A DNA stretch of 64,000 bases from an uncultured Lachnospiraceae bacterium (GTDB lineage: Bacteria; Bacillota; Clostridia; Lachnospirales; Lachnospiraceae), in the NCBI GenBank assembly GCA_910579685.1, contig CAJTVN010000022.1:9558-73557 (forward strand), read 5' to 3'. This document shows, one piece after another, positions 43,713 to 54,361 of the stretch; within the stretch, counting starts at the first letter, position 1, and each line of letters starts with the position of its first letter. Made by a program: the position numbers and the translations under genes. The notes under the pieces are model-generated. The model ran no database searches, was not told the DNA's origin, and saw only the letters and a list, made by a program, of their open reading frames with translations.

Positions 43713-45878
43713 ATGGAGAAGGATTCTGAATACGGTGCTGTGTACAGGCCGGTCAAAGAGGTTAAGGTCGTAAAAAAAGACGGGAGCCTGGAAGGCTTTA
43801 ATGTTCAGAAGGTGATTGATGCGGTGGGAAAGAGCGCATACAGGGCCCTGACCAAATTTACGGAGGAAGAAAAGCGGCATATCTGCCAGTATGTGGTGGA
43901 CAAGGTAAATGAGCTGGAACAGGACAGGATTCCCATTCCCATTATGCACAATATTGTGGAGAGCGCACTGGAGGAGGTCAAGCCCATTGTTGCGAAGAGC
44001 TACCGCGACTACCGGAATTACAAGCAGGATTTCGTGCGGATGATGGACGACGTCTACAAAAAAAGTCAGTCCATCATGTATGTGGGCGACAAGGAAAACG
44101 CCAACACGGACAGCGCCCTTGTCTCCACCAAGAGAAGCCTGATTTTCAATCAGTTTAACAAGGAGCTGTATCAGAAGTTCTTTATGACCACGGAGGAGAT
44201 CCAGGCCTGCCGCGACGGCTATATTTATGTGCATGACATGTCGGCAAGGCGGGATACCATGAACTGCTGTCTGTTTGACGTATCCAGCGTCCTTACAGGC
44301 GGATTTGAGATGGGAAATATCTGGTACAACGAGCCCAAGACCCTGGATGTGGCTTTTGACGTGATCGGCGACATTGTCTTAAGTGCGGCGAGCCAGCAGT
44401 ACGGCGGCTTTACGGTGCCGGAGGTTGACAAGATCCTGGAGCCCTATGCGGAAAAAACCTACAAAAGAAGTCTGGAGAAATACGCAAGGCTTGGAATCGA
44501 TCCCGAGAAGGCTCAGGACGAAGCGCTTGCGGATGTGGAGCGTGAGTTTGAACAGGGCTTTCAGGGATGGGAATACAAGTTCAACACCGTGGCATCAAGC
44601 CGCGGGGATTATCCCTTTATCACGGTGACGGCGGGAATCGGAACCGGACGCTTTGCAAGGCTTGCCACTATCTCCCTTTTGAACGTGCGAAGGAAGGGGC
44701 AGGGAAAGAAGGAGTGCAAAAAGCCGGTTTTGTTCCCCAAAATTGTATTTTTGTATGACGAGAAGCTTCATGGCCCGGGAGGGGAGCTTGAGGATGTCTT
44801 TGAGGCCGGGGTTAAATGTTCGGCAAAGACCATGTACCCGGACTGGCTGTCCCTGACGGGGAAAGGCTATATTGCAAGTATGTACAAGCAGTACGGAAAG
44901 GTGATCTCCCCTATGGGATGCCGCGCCTTTCTCTCCCCCTGGTATGAGAGGGGCGGGATGCATCCGGCGGACGACAAGGATGCGCCCGTGTTTGTGGGCC
45001 GTTTCAATGTCGGCGCCGTTTCCCTGCATCTGCCCATGATTCTGGCAAAGTCGAGGCAGGAGAGCCGTGATTTTTACGAGGTGCTTGACTATTATCTGAA
45101 TCTGATCCGTCAGCTTCACATCAGAACCTATGCGTATCTGGGAGAGATGCGGGCGTCGACCAATCCGCTGGCCTACTGCGAGGGCGGATTCCTCGGAGGG
45201 CGTCTTGCTCTCACTGACAAAATCAAGCCCATCCTTAAATCCGCTACGGCCAGCTTCGGAATTACGGCCTTTAACGAGCTGCAGGAGCTCTATAACGGAA
45301 AGTCCCTGGTGGAGGACGGCGCATTTGCCCTGGAGGTGCTGGAACACATCAATGCGAAGATCAGCGAGTTCAAGGAGGAGGACGGCAACCTTTATGCCAT
45401 TTATGGGACGCCGGCTGAGAGTCTGTGCGGCCTGCAGGTAAAGCAGTTCCGTGCGAAATACGGGATCGTGGAGGGTGTTTCTGACCGGGAATATGTCTCC
45501 AACAGCTTTCACTGTCATGTCACGGAGGATATCACCCCCATTGAGAAGCAGGATCTGGAATACCGCTTCTGGGAGCTCAGCAACGGCGGGAAGATTCAGT
45601 ATGTGAAGTACCCCATTGACTATAATCTGGAGGCCATCAAGACATTAATCCGCCGGGCAATGGATATGGGATTTTATGAGGGCGTGAATCTTTCCCTGGC
45701 TTACTGCGACGACTGCGGGCACCAGGAGCTGGAGATGGATGTGTGCCCGGTCTGCGGAAGCAAGAACCTGACGAAGATTGACCGGATGAACGGTTATCTT
45801 TCCTATTCCAGAGTTCACGGGGATACCAGGCTGAACGAAGCGAAAATGGCAGAGATTGCAGAAAGGAAGAGTATGTAG
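43713..45878 (+). CDS. nrdD: Anaerobic ribonucleoside-triphosphate reductase
   Basis: 721 residues. An N-terminal ATP-cone (~15-110, KVVKKDGSLEGFN) senses ATP/dATP. The reductase body follows, with the C-terminal zinc site (CDDCGHQ, then CPVCGS). The glycyl-radical segment RMNGYLSYSR carries G694. Reduces NTPs to dNTPs without oxygen. The ribosome site (AAAGGAG) is rather far, 13 bases from the ATG. The stop is one base before nrdG. Confidence 0.98.
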   Translation: MEKDSEYGAVYRPVKEVKVVKKDGSLEGFNVQKVIDAVGKSAYRALTKFTEEEKRHICQYVVDKVNELEQDRIPIPIMHNIVESALEEVKPIVAKSYRDYRNYKQDFVRMMDDVYKKSQSIMYVGDKENANTDSALVSTKRSLIFNQFNKELYQKFFMTTEEIQACRDGYIYVHDMSARRDTMNCCLFDVSSVLTGGFEMGNIWYNEPKTLDVAFDVIGDIVLSAASQQYGGFTVPEVDKILEPYAEKTYKRSLEKYARLGIDPEKAQDEALADVEREFEQGFQGWEYKFNTVASSRGDYPFITVTAGIGTGRFARLATISLLNVRRKGQGKKECKKPVLFPKIVFLYDEKLHGPGGELEDVFEAGVKCSAKTMYPDWLSLTGKGYIASMYKQYGKVISPMGCRAFLSPWYERGGMHPADDKDAPVFVGRFNVGAVSLHLPMILAKSRQESRDFYEVLDYYLNLIRQLHIRTYAYLGEMRASTNPLAYCEGGFLGGRLALTDKIKPILKSATASFGITAFNELQELYNGKSLVEDGAFALEVLEHINAKISEFKEEDGNLYAIYGTPAESLCGLQVKQFRAKYGIVEGVSDREYVSNSFHCHVTEDITPIEKQDLEYRFWELSNGGKIQYVKYPIDYNLEAIKTLIRRAMDMGFYEGVNLSLAYCDDCGHQELEMDVCPVCGSKNLTKIDRMNGYLSYSRVHGDTRLNEAKMAEIAERKSM

Positions 45879-45879
45879 T

Positions 45880-46416
45880 GTGAGATACCACAATATAACA
45901 AAGGACGATATGCTCAACGGCGATGGACTGCGGGTGGTACTCTGGGTCGCGGGCTGTTCCCACTGCTGCAGGGAATGTCAGAATCCTGTGACATGGGATC
46001 CGGATGGCGGTCTCTTCTTTGATGAAAAAGCAAAAGAAGAAATTTTTTTCCAGCTGGACAAACCCTATATCTCCGGAATCACTTTCTCGGGAGGCGATCC
46101 CATGCACTCCGCCAACCGCCCAACGGTGAGAAGCCTGATGGCACAGATCCGGCAGAGATACCCGGACAAGACGATCTGGATGTATACGGGTGATGTCTGG
46201 GAGAATGTCAGAGGAGATTCCATTATGCGGTATGTGGACGTGCTTGTGGACGGGGAATTTCAGGTGGACAAAAAGGACGCACAGCTTCTCTGGAAAGGGA
46301 GCAGCAACCAGCGGGTGATTGACGTACAGCGCTCCCTGGCTCTTCCTCAGGGAGCGGAGCCTGTGTTGCATTGCGGAGATTATTCGGAAGGATGGGTAAA
46401 AGGATGGAAACAATAA
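45880..46416 (+). CDS. nrdG: Anaerobic NrdD-activating radical-SAM protein
   Basis: 178 residues. The motif CSHCCRECQNP fits CX3CX2C with one extra cysteine. TFSGGDPM and the C-terminal VDGEFQ block are typical. It makes the glycyl radical on NrdD using SAM. The start is GTG 45880, directly after nrdD; an in-frame ATG upstream lies in nrdD. Confidence 0.96.
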   Translation: MRYHNITKDDMLNGDGLRVVLWVAGCSHCCRECQNPVTWDPDGGLFFDEKAKEEIFFQLDKPYISGITFSGGDPMHSANRPTVRSLMAQIRQRYPDKTIWMYTGDVWENVRGDSIMRYVDVLVDGEFQVDKKDAQLLWKGSSNQRVIDVQRSLALPQGAEPVLHCGDYSEGWVKGWKQ

Positions 46417-46838
46417 GAATTAAATATTTTACGGACAAAATCGAAAAACTGACTTATATAGACGGAAAATCCGACTGGATCGATCTTCGTGCGGCACAGG
46501 ACGTGGATTTGAAGCAGGGGGAGTTCAAACTGATTCCGCTGGGAGTGGCAATGGAACTGCCAAAAGGATATGAGGCGCATATTGTTCCGAGAAGTTCCAC
46601 CTTCAAAAATTTCGGCATTATCCAGGTAAATCACCAGGGAGTGGTTGACTGCTCCTACTGCGGGGATAACGACCAGTGGTTTATGCCGGCCCTTGCCATG
46701 CGGGATACCCATATTGCGTGCAATGACAGGATCTGCCAGTTCCGCATTGTGGAGAACCAGCCGAAAATTGAGTTTCGGGAAGTGGAGACTCTCGGCCATG
46801 CGGACCGGGGCGGATTCGGAAGCACCGGAAAGCAATAA
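46404..46838 (+). CDS. dut: dUTP diphosphatase
   Basis: 144 residues. Trimeric dUTPase motifs: SDWIDLRAA, VPRSSTFKNFGI, NHQGVVDCSYCGDNDQW, and the C-terminal Phe-Gly-Ser arm GGFGSTGK. Removes dUTP and supplies dUMP. The start overlaps nrdG by 13 bases, with AAGGATG upstream, so the three genes form one dNTP operon under the NrdR site. Confidence 0.95.
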   Translation: METIRIKYFTDKIEKLTYIDGKSDWIDLRAAQDVDLKQGEFKLIPLGVAMELPKGYEAHIVPRSSTFKNFGIIQVNHQGVVDCSYCGDNDQWFMPALAMRDTHIACNDRICQFRIVENQPKIEFREVETLGHADRGGFGSTGKQ

Positions 46839-46852
46839 AACCTTCAAAATCT

Positions 46853-46882
46853 GAATAAAAAAGCTTCTTTTACCACATAATG
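46853..46882 (+). promoter_or_regulatory. Candidate sigma-G promoter of spoVAF
   Basis: GAATA, 18 bases, CATAATG agrees with the forespore sigma-G pattern (GHATR, 17-18, CATNNTA) except the last base. It lies within the left arm of a terminator hairpin. spoVAF is a forespore gene in Bacillus, which supports the call. Confidence 0.45.
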
Positions 46883-46919
46883 GTTACAGATGATTATGTG
46901 AATGGAAGGAGCTTTTTTT
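46857..46919 (+). terminator. Terminator hairpin that contains the spoVAF ribosome site
   Basis: AAAAAAGCT (46857-46865) pairs with AGCTTTTTT (46910-46918), and CACATAAT with ATTATGTG inside; a UC-UUUA patch also pairs in between. Eight T follow directly before the spoVAF ATG. The Shine-Dalgarno GGAAGGAG sits in the right arm, so RNA reading through from dut would both terminate and hide the ribosome site. Confidence 0.8.
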
Positions 46920-48368
46920 ATGGATATAAATCAATCAAAAAACGTGTCGCAAAGTAATAAGAAGATGGGAAAGAAGCTTTCCGAAAACATGCAGTACTTG
47001 AACCGGCTTTTGGAGGTGGAGAAGAGTTTTGACCTTGTATACCGCGTGATCCAGGTAGGAGGACGGGAAGCATGCATCTATTTTATTGACGGCTTCTGCA
47101 AGGATGAGATGATGCAGAAAATGCTGCAGTATTTCATGGATCTCAAGGAAGAAGAGATGCCGCAGGATGCCCACGAGATGTCGAAGCGATGCATCCCTTA
47201 TGTGGAGGTGGATCTTCAGGATGAATGGGAGCAGATTGTCTATTTTATCATGTCTGGCGTATTTGCGCTGTTTATTGACGGGTTTGAGAAGTGTCTGCTG
47301 ATCGATTCGAGAACCTATCCGGCAAGAAGCGTCTCCGAACCGGAGAAGGACAAGGCCCTGAGGGGATCCAAGGACGGGTTTGTGGAAACAATCGTGTTTA
47401 ACACGGCCCTGATCCGCAGAAGAATCCGCAGCACGCAGCTTCGAATGGAGCTGTTTCATGCCGGAAACAGCTCCCAGACCGATATTGTCCTGTGCTATAT
47501 GGAAAACCGGGTGGATCACGCATTTTTGGAAAAGCTGAAGGAGAGAATCGAGCGGATTCGGGTGGACGCCCTTACCATGAACCAGGAGAGTCTGGCGGAA
47601 TGCCTTTACAAAAAGAAATGGTACAACCCCTTTCCCAAATTCAAATTTACGGAACGTCCGGACACTGCCTCCGCACAGATCCTGGAAGGGGACATTGTGA
47701 TCCTGGTAGATAATTCGCCTTCCGCAATGATAACGCCAACCTCCATCTTTGACGTGGTAGAGGAGGCTGACGATTATTATTTCCCGCCCATCACGGGAAC
47801 CTATCTGCGGCTTTCACGGTTTCTGATCGCCATTCTGACTTATCTGATGACGCCGACCTTTCTTCTGCTGATGCAGAGGCCCGAATGGATTCCCGCAGGA
47901 TTTGAATTTATCATGGTAAAGGATCCCACGAATCTTCCTCTGGTGTGGCAGTTTCTGATCCTGGAACTGGCAATTGACGGCCTGCGGCTCGCTGCGGTAA
48001 ATACCCCCAACATGCTGAGCACGCCGCTTAGTGTCATGGCGGCTCTTGTACTCGGCGAGTTTTCGGTCAACAGCGGATGGTTTAATTCCGAGGTAATGCT
48101 GTATATGGCGTTTGTGGCCATATCAAATTACACGCAGGCAAGCTATGAGCTTGGATACGCCATTAAATTTATGAGGATCATCAATCTGATTCTGACAGCG
48201 GCCTTCGGCCTGTGGGGTTACCTTGCGGCAATACTGATTATGGTAGCCGCCGTGGTGTCGAACAAAACCATTTCCGGAAAAAGCTATGTGTATCCGCTGC
48301 TGCCTCTCAATCTGAAACAGCTTTCCAAGAGGTTTATCCGCTACAGGCTTCCGGGCGCACGCGAATAA
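46920..48368 (+). CDS. spoVAF: Spore germination protein, SpoVAF/GerA family
   Basis: 482 residues. The large N-terminal soluble part (~1-290) contains RRRIRSTQLRMEL, CYMENRVDHAFLEKLKERIERI and QILEGDIVILVDNSPSAMI, all GerA-family blocks. The C-terminus has four or five membrane segments. SpoVAF associates with the SpoVA dipicolinate channel; no spoVA gene is nearby. ATG 46920 is 8 bases from AAGGAG; an ATG 18 bases upstream lies within that ribosome site. Confidence 0.92.
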   Translation: MDINQSKNVSQSNKKMGKKLSENMQYLNRLLEVEKSFDLVYRVIQVGGREACIYFIDGFCKDEMMQKMLQYFMDLKEEEMPQDAHEMSKRCIPYVEVDLQDEWEQIVYFIMSGVFALFIDGFEKCLLIDSRTYPARSVSEPEKDKALRGSKDGFVETIVFNTALIRRRIRSTQLRMELFHAGNSSQTDIVLCYMENRVDHAFLEKLKERIERIRVDALTMNQESLAECLYKKKWYNPFPKFKFTERPDTASAQILEGDIVILVDNSPSAMITPTSIFDVVEEADDYYFPPITGTYLRLSRFLIAILTYLMTPTFLLLMQRPEWIPAGFEFIMVKDPTNLPLVWQFLILELAIDGLRLAAVNTPNMLSTPLSVMAALVLGEFSVNSGWFNSEVMLYMAFVAISNYTQASYELGYAIKFMRIINLILTAAFGLWGYLAAILIMVAAVVSNKTISGKSYVYPLLPLNLKQLSKRFIRYRLPGARE

Positions 48369-48377
48369 AGGCCGGAG

Positions 48378-49739
48378 TTATTGCTCCGTAAACTGGAGAA
48401 TCCGCTCCATGTCGGAAATTAATTCCCTTGAATAGATCTCCGCTTCCCGGTAGATCTGTTCCGCCATGGAATAATCCCCGGCGTTTAAAGCGTTGATTGC
48501 GTCTGCGCCGTACTTGTGAAAGCGTTTGTGCTTGGCGCCAAGATTGTTCCAGATCGGCACAACATCCGGGATATCCGGCGTCATGGCATAATAAAAATGG
48601 CCAAATCCGCATTTGGCGGAATCCAGCTGCAGGGGGGATATGGTTTTATTGTCCACCATCTTTTGGAGATTTTCGAGCCATGTGCGGTGGGCCGTGATAG
48701 CGGTGCGCATATAACCGGCAAATTCTTCATTCTCCAGATGGAAGAAAGCGTCCTTTGTCATGCCGCCCATCTGCTTTACTGCGTTATCCAGCGTTTTTTC
48801 GATTTCGATTACAGGCTCAGCCGCCTTTTTCAGTTCCCCGCCGACCTGGCGCATAAAATTGGTGCTGTCCATCAGCTGATTTTCCATTTCCGTCATAGAA
48901 CTGCTGATCTCCTGGCTGACAGCGGCGATAGAGCTGATGGATTCGCTGACCTTGGACACATGCTGCTGGTTTTCACTGTTCAGGCTCCAGACATTGCCTA
49001 TTTTTTCCGTCATGGTTCCAAGGGCCTTAATGGTGTTGGCGGCGCTACCGGCGCTTTTTTCGGAGGCTGCCTTGATATTGTCCACAAAACTTCCCATACT
49101 TCCGGTCAAACTCTGGGTTTCCTCCGCCAGCTTGCGTATTTCTCCTGCAACCACAGAAAACCCTTTGCCGGCTTCCCCGGCCCTGGACGCTTCGATAGAC
49201 GCATTGAGGGCGAGAAGATTAGTCTGCATGGATATGGAGCCGATACCGGCAATCACCTCGTTCAGACGGCTGATGATGTCTAGCAGATCGTCCATATCCT
49301 TTTGCATCGCTTTGGATATTTGAATCGTCTGATCGGAAAGATCTTTGATTGTGGTAAGTTCATCCTGACTGGTTTCGATCTTTCGATAAACCTCCTCCGT
49401 CTCTTCGGAGACCTGAATGATCGTATTCGTCATCGCTTCGTGCTGGTTGTTTGCCCTGCCCATGGCGGTGCTGCCTGCGGAGCCGAAGATCGCCTCGGTG
49501 GCCTTTTCCACGTTGCGGGATATGTCGAGAATTTTTTCGGTCTGATGGTGCATGGTCAGATCCAGAGAGCTGATTTGCATAACCGCTTTGATATTTTTTT
49601 CAAAAATTTCCGCAAATTGCTTTCGGCCTCCAAGCAGCCTTCTGTAAATGCGGTTCAGTTCCGGATTGCCGGAATAATCCGCCTCTTTTAACTCGGAAAC
49701 CGCTTTCATGAGAACTGTGTTTTTCTTTCCAATTGCCAT
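48378..49739 (-). CDS. Soluble methyl-accepting chemotaxis protein with CZB zinc-binding domain
   Basis: 453 residues, no membrane segment. The signalling hairpin tip is IGSISMQTNLLALNASIEA with GKGFSVVAGEIRKLAEE. The C-terminus is a chemoreceptor zinc-binding (CZB) domain: AHRTWLENL, KCGFGHFY, AKHKRFH supply the His and Cys ligands. CZB domains sense zinc or oxidants such as hypochlorous acid. The N-terminal ~95 residues are a helical region without a named sensor. The frame is open for 55 more codons upstream but only ATG 49739 has a ribosome site (AAAGG). It ends 9 bases from the convergent spoVAF. Confidence 0.93.
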   Translation of the reverse strand: MAIGKKNTVLMKAVSELKEADYSGNPELNRIYRRLLGGRKQFAEIFEKNIKAVMQISSLDLTMHHQTEKILDISRNVEKATEAIFGSAGSTAMGRANNQHEAMTNTIIQVSEETEEVYRKIETSQDELTTIKDLSDQTIQISKAMQKDMDDLLDIISRLNEVIAGIGSISMQTNLLALNASIEASRAGEAGKGFSVVAGEIRKLAEETQSLTGSMGSFVDNIKAASEKSAGSAANTIKALGTMTEKIGNVWSLNSENQQHVSKVSESISSIAAVSQEISSSMTEMENQLMDSTNFMRQVGGELKKAAEPVIEIEKTLDNAVKQMGGMTKDAFFHLENEEFAGYMRTAITAHRTWLENLQKMVDNKTISPLQLDSAKCGFGHFYYAMTPDIPDVVPIWNNLGAKHKRFHKYGADAINALNAGDYSMAEQIYREAEIYSRELISDMERILQFTEQ

Positions 49740-50076
49740 ATTTTTTAACCTTTCCTGAATGGATTTGAATAAGTAATATACCTCTTCATCATAAGAAATT
49801 TTGTATGATTTTGCAACTGATATTTTCAAAGAAATTGTAAAATCCTGTTCTGTAAATAATTTCCTGCAGAAATCGAGCAGGGAAGATTTGTCTTCCCTGC
49901 TCATGCGCCGGGGCAGGCTGCGTCAGCAGCATCTTCCTTTCTGCCCCGTGTGCATAAAAACAGCCGGACAAACTGTCCGGCCGCTATCGAAAAGGAGGTA
50001 TCCTGTAATTTTTTGGCGAAGCCGGTCGGCACCAGGTATCAGCACCGGCGGCTCCATTTGATAATTTTATTATACA
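49740..50076 (-). promoter_or_regulatory. Long structured leader of the CZB receptor
   Basis: A perfect TATAAT on the minus strand (50069-50074) would start a ~320-base leader. First comes a G+C-rich folded segment (~49983-50060) with GGAG...CTCC closing, an AGCCG/CGGCT stem and two GATACCT boxes (49996-50002 and 50034-50040 as complements). Then a terminator, a CGGGGCAG/CTGCCCCG hairpin (49909-49948) and a perfect 12-bp hairpin (49875-49902). The layout is like a riboswitch or an sRNA gene; it fits no class I know. Confidence 0.5.
49955..49981 (-). terminator. Intrinsic terminator within the receptor leader
   Basis: GCCGGACA and TGTCCGGC form an 8-bp stem with a 3-base loop; on the minus strand five T follow after TG. 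It would stop transcripts about 110 bases from the apparent start, before the receptor gene. Confidence 0.8.
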
Positions 50077-50153
50077 GGCAAATTGTGTCTAAATTGTTTC
50101 TGAAAAAGAAAGAAATCATAAAGAAATACTAAATTCTCATGGTGATTGCACCG

Positions 50154-52289
<2,136 letters not shown>

Positions 52290-52567
52290 ATCGCACCTCC
52301 TTTTGATGTAGGGACTTGAAAAAGAAAAATACCGCCTTTAGATGGAGACACACACGCCTCGACCGCCCGACGGTATACCTTAAGTATAGCGGAAGAAGAA
52401 GGGGAACACAAGCGCAGCAGGAAGAAACTAGATTCAAAATGAAAAGCAGGAAGGAGCTCACGAATTTTTACAAAAATATTCAGGGTGGCAGGGAGATGAG
52501 AATATCAGGTATAATGAACAGGATGACAAAGGCATTGATCCGTAAATGCCTGGAAACGGAGGAACCT
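52290..52567. other. Gap between glgX and the ABC exporter
   Basis: About 280 bases between divergent genes. The plus frame of the exporter is open throughout, but no ribosome site supports an earlier start. TATAAT occurs at 52510-52515 without a fitting -35. I see no RNA gene or repeat here. Confidence 0.4.
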
Positions 52568-54361
52568 ATGAAGAGAGTGTTGATAGAGCCGGGAAGAACC
52601 TATGGGTTTTTGGATTTTATCCGGATCCCCGTTCTGGTCTGTCCTTTTTTTACGCTGATAAAGATCATCAATCAGGCGGCCGCGGCCATCACGCCGTCCC
52701 TGCAGGTACTGGTGACAGCATCCTTTGTGGATACGGCGCTTCTGATCTTTGCGGGAAATGCGGAGCGAGGTGAGATCCGGCTGCCTCTTCTGGGGCTTGT
52801 GCTGCTGATCACCTACAACAATTTAAACTGGCAGCTCATGAGCTTTGTCAATCTAAGATCGGAGATGAAGCTGACAAGGGTATACCGCAGCCAGGTCGTG
52901 GAAAAGAGAGCAAGGCTGGAATACCGGTGTGTCGAGGACAACGAAACCTGGGATCTGATTAACCGGACGTGCACGGATCCGGTGGGAAAAATAAGAGGCG
53001 GCTTTGACAGCCTGACGGGCGCCGCAGGCATTGTCCTTCGGGTGGGATCACTTCTCTCTATTTTGATGGCGCAGGTCTTCTGGGCCGGGATTGCCATTGT
53101 GGCCATGTCCGTACCGCTGTTTGTCCTTGCCGTCCGAAGTGGAAAAGAGATCTATGAGGAAAACAAGGAAGCCATGAAGTTCACACGGAGGGCGGATTAT
53201 TTGAGGGGCGTGCTCCAGGGCAGGGACAGCGTGGAGGAGAGAGCGCTGTTCGGCTATACCGACGAGGTGAACCGGCTCTGGCACGAGAAGTATGAATCCG
53301 CCCGCAGGATCAACACCAGGGTGAACCTGAAGTTTTTTGTGCGTATGAAGGGATCGAGCCTGATCACGGTGGTTCTCTCCCTGCTGATCATCTGCGTTCT
53401 CCTGTTCCCCTTAAAGAGCGGGGCGGTGAGCGTCGGTATGTTTATGGCCCTGGTCACATCCACTTTAAACCTGATACAGATGATGTCCTGGGAGCTTTCC
53501 CATACCATGAGCGAAATCGCCAGGAACACGGAATACCTGAAGGATCTGAGTGCGTTCGCCGCTCTGCCCGAGATGCAGGGAGCGCTGGATCCGCCAGAGG
53601 AAAGCATGCCTTTTGAGTGCGTGGAATTTCGCCATGTGTCCTTCCGGTATCCCAAAACGGAGCAGTACATTTTGAAGGATTTCTGTCTTCGCATGGAAAA
53701 AGGCCGTCATTATGCTTTCGTGGGCGTGAACGGTGCCGGCAAGACCACCCTCACAAAGCTTCTCACAGGTCTTTACAGGGAATATGAGGGCGAGATCCTT
53801 CTGAACGGAAAACCGCTCGAGTCTTATTCCCAGGCAGAATTAAAGGCCTGCTTTTCCGTGGTATTCCAGGATTTTGCCAGATATCAGATTTCCCTGGAGG
53901 ACAATATTGCCATCGGGAATGTGCTGGAACGCAGGGAAGAAAAGGTTCGGGAAGCGGCAGAGAGCATCGGCCTTTCGGATGTGATGGAAAGGCTGCCGGA
54001 GGGAATGAAGACACCCCTTGGCAAGGTGAAGGAAAAGGGTGTGGATCTCTCGGGCGGAGAGTGGCAGAAAGTGGCTGTCGCCAGAGCCCTTTACCGCCCT
54101 GCAGAGGTGCGGATCCTGGACGAGCCAACGGCGGCTCTCGATCCGGTGGCGGAGAGTGATATTTACCAGCTGTTCGGACAGATCAGCGCAGGAAAGACCA
54201 CGATCTTCATCACCCACAGGCTGGGAGGGGCCCGGCTTGCCGACGAGATTATCGTGATCGATAAGGGACGGGTTGCACAGAAGGGCAGTCACGAGGAGCT
54301 GCTTGCCGAAAACGGTATCTATGCGGAAATGTTTGAGGCGCAAAGGAGCTGGTATCAATGA
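52568..54361 (+). CDS. ABC exporter half-transporter, first subunit
   Basis: 597 residues: a type IV exporter membrane domain (~1-330, six segments) and an ATPase with Walker A GVNGAGKTTL, signature LSGGEWQKVAVA, Walker B ILDEPTAALDP and H-loop FITHRL. All catalytic residues are present. ATG 52568 has GGAGG 5 bases upstream and gives a length equal to its partner. The stop overlaps the next gene by 4 bases, so the two form a heterodimer. The substrate (drug, peptide or lipid) is unknown. Confidence 0.92.
   Translation: MKRVLIEPGRTYGFLDFIRIPVLVCPFFTLIKIINQAAAAITPSLQVLVTASFVDTALLIFAGNAERGEIRLPLLGLVLLITYNNLNWQLMSFVNLRSEMKLTRVYRSQVVEKRARLEYRCVEDNETWDLINRTCTDPVGKIRGGFDSLTGAAGIVLRVGSLLSILMAQVFWAGIAIVAMSVPLFVLAVRSGKEIYEENKEAMKFTRRADYLRGVLQGRDSVEERALFGYTDEVNRLWHEKYESARRINTRVNLKFFVRMKGSSLITVVLSLLIICVLLFPLKSGAVSVGMFMALVTSTLNLIQMMSWELSHTMSEIARNTEYLKDLSAFAALPEMQGALDPPEESMPFECVEFRHVSFRYPKTEQYILKDFCLRMEKGRHYAFVGVNGAGKTTLTKLLTGLYREYEGEILLNGKPLESYSQAELKACFSVVFQDFARYQISLEDNIAIGNVLERREEKVREAAESIGLSDVMERLPEGMKTPLGKVKEKGVDLSGGEWQKVAVARALYRPAEVRILDEPTAALDPVAESDIYQLFGQISAGKTTIFITHRLGGARLADEIIVIDKGRVAQKGSHEELLAENGIYAEMFEAQRSWYQ

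Noticed and set aside
49789..49971. Possible 60-residue leader peptide gene upstream of the CZB receptor
   Set aside because: Start context is poor, the region is dominated by perfect hairpins, and the peptide is unlike any real protein; RNA structure explains the sequence better.
49740..50060. Known c-di-GMP riboswitch before the chemoreceptor
   Set aside because: The conserved GCAAACC and GACGCAAAGC blocks of class I and the core of class II are absent on both strands.
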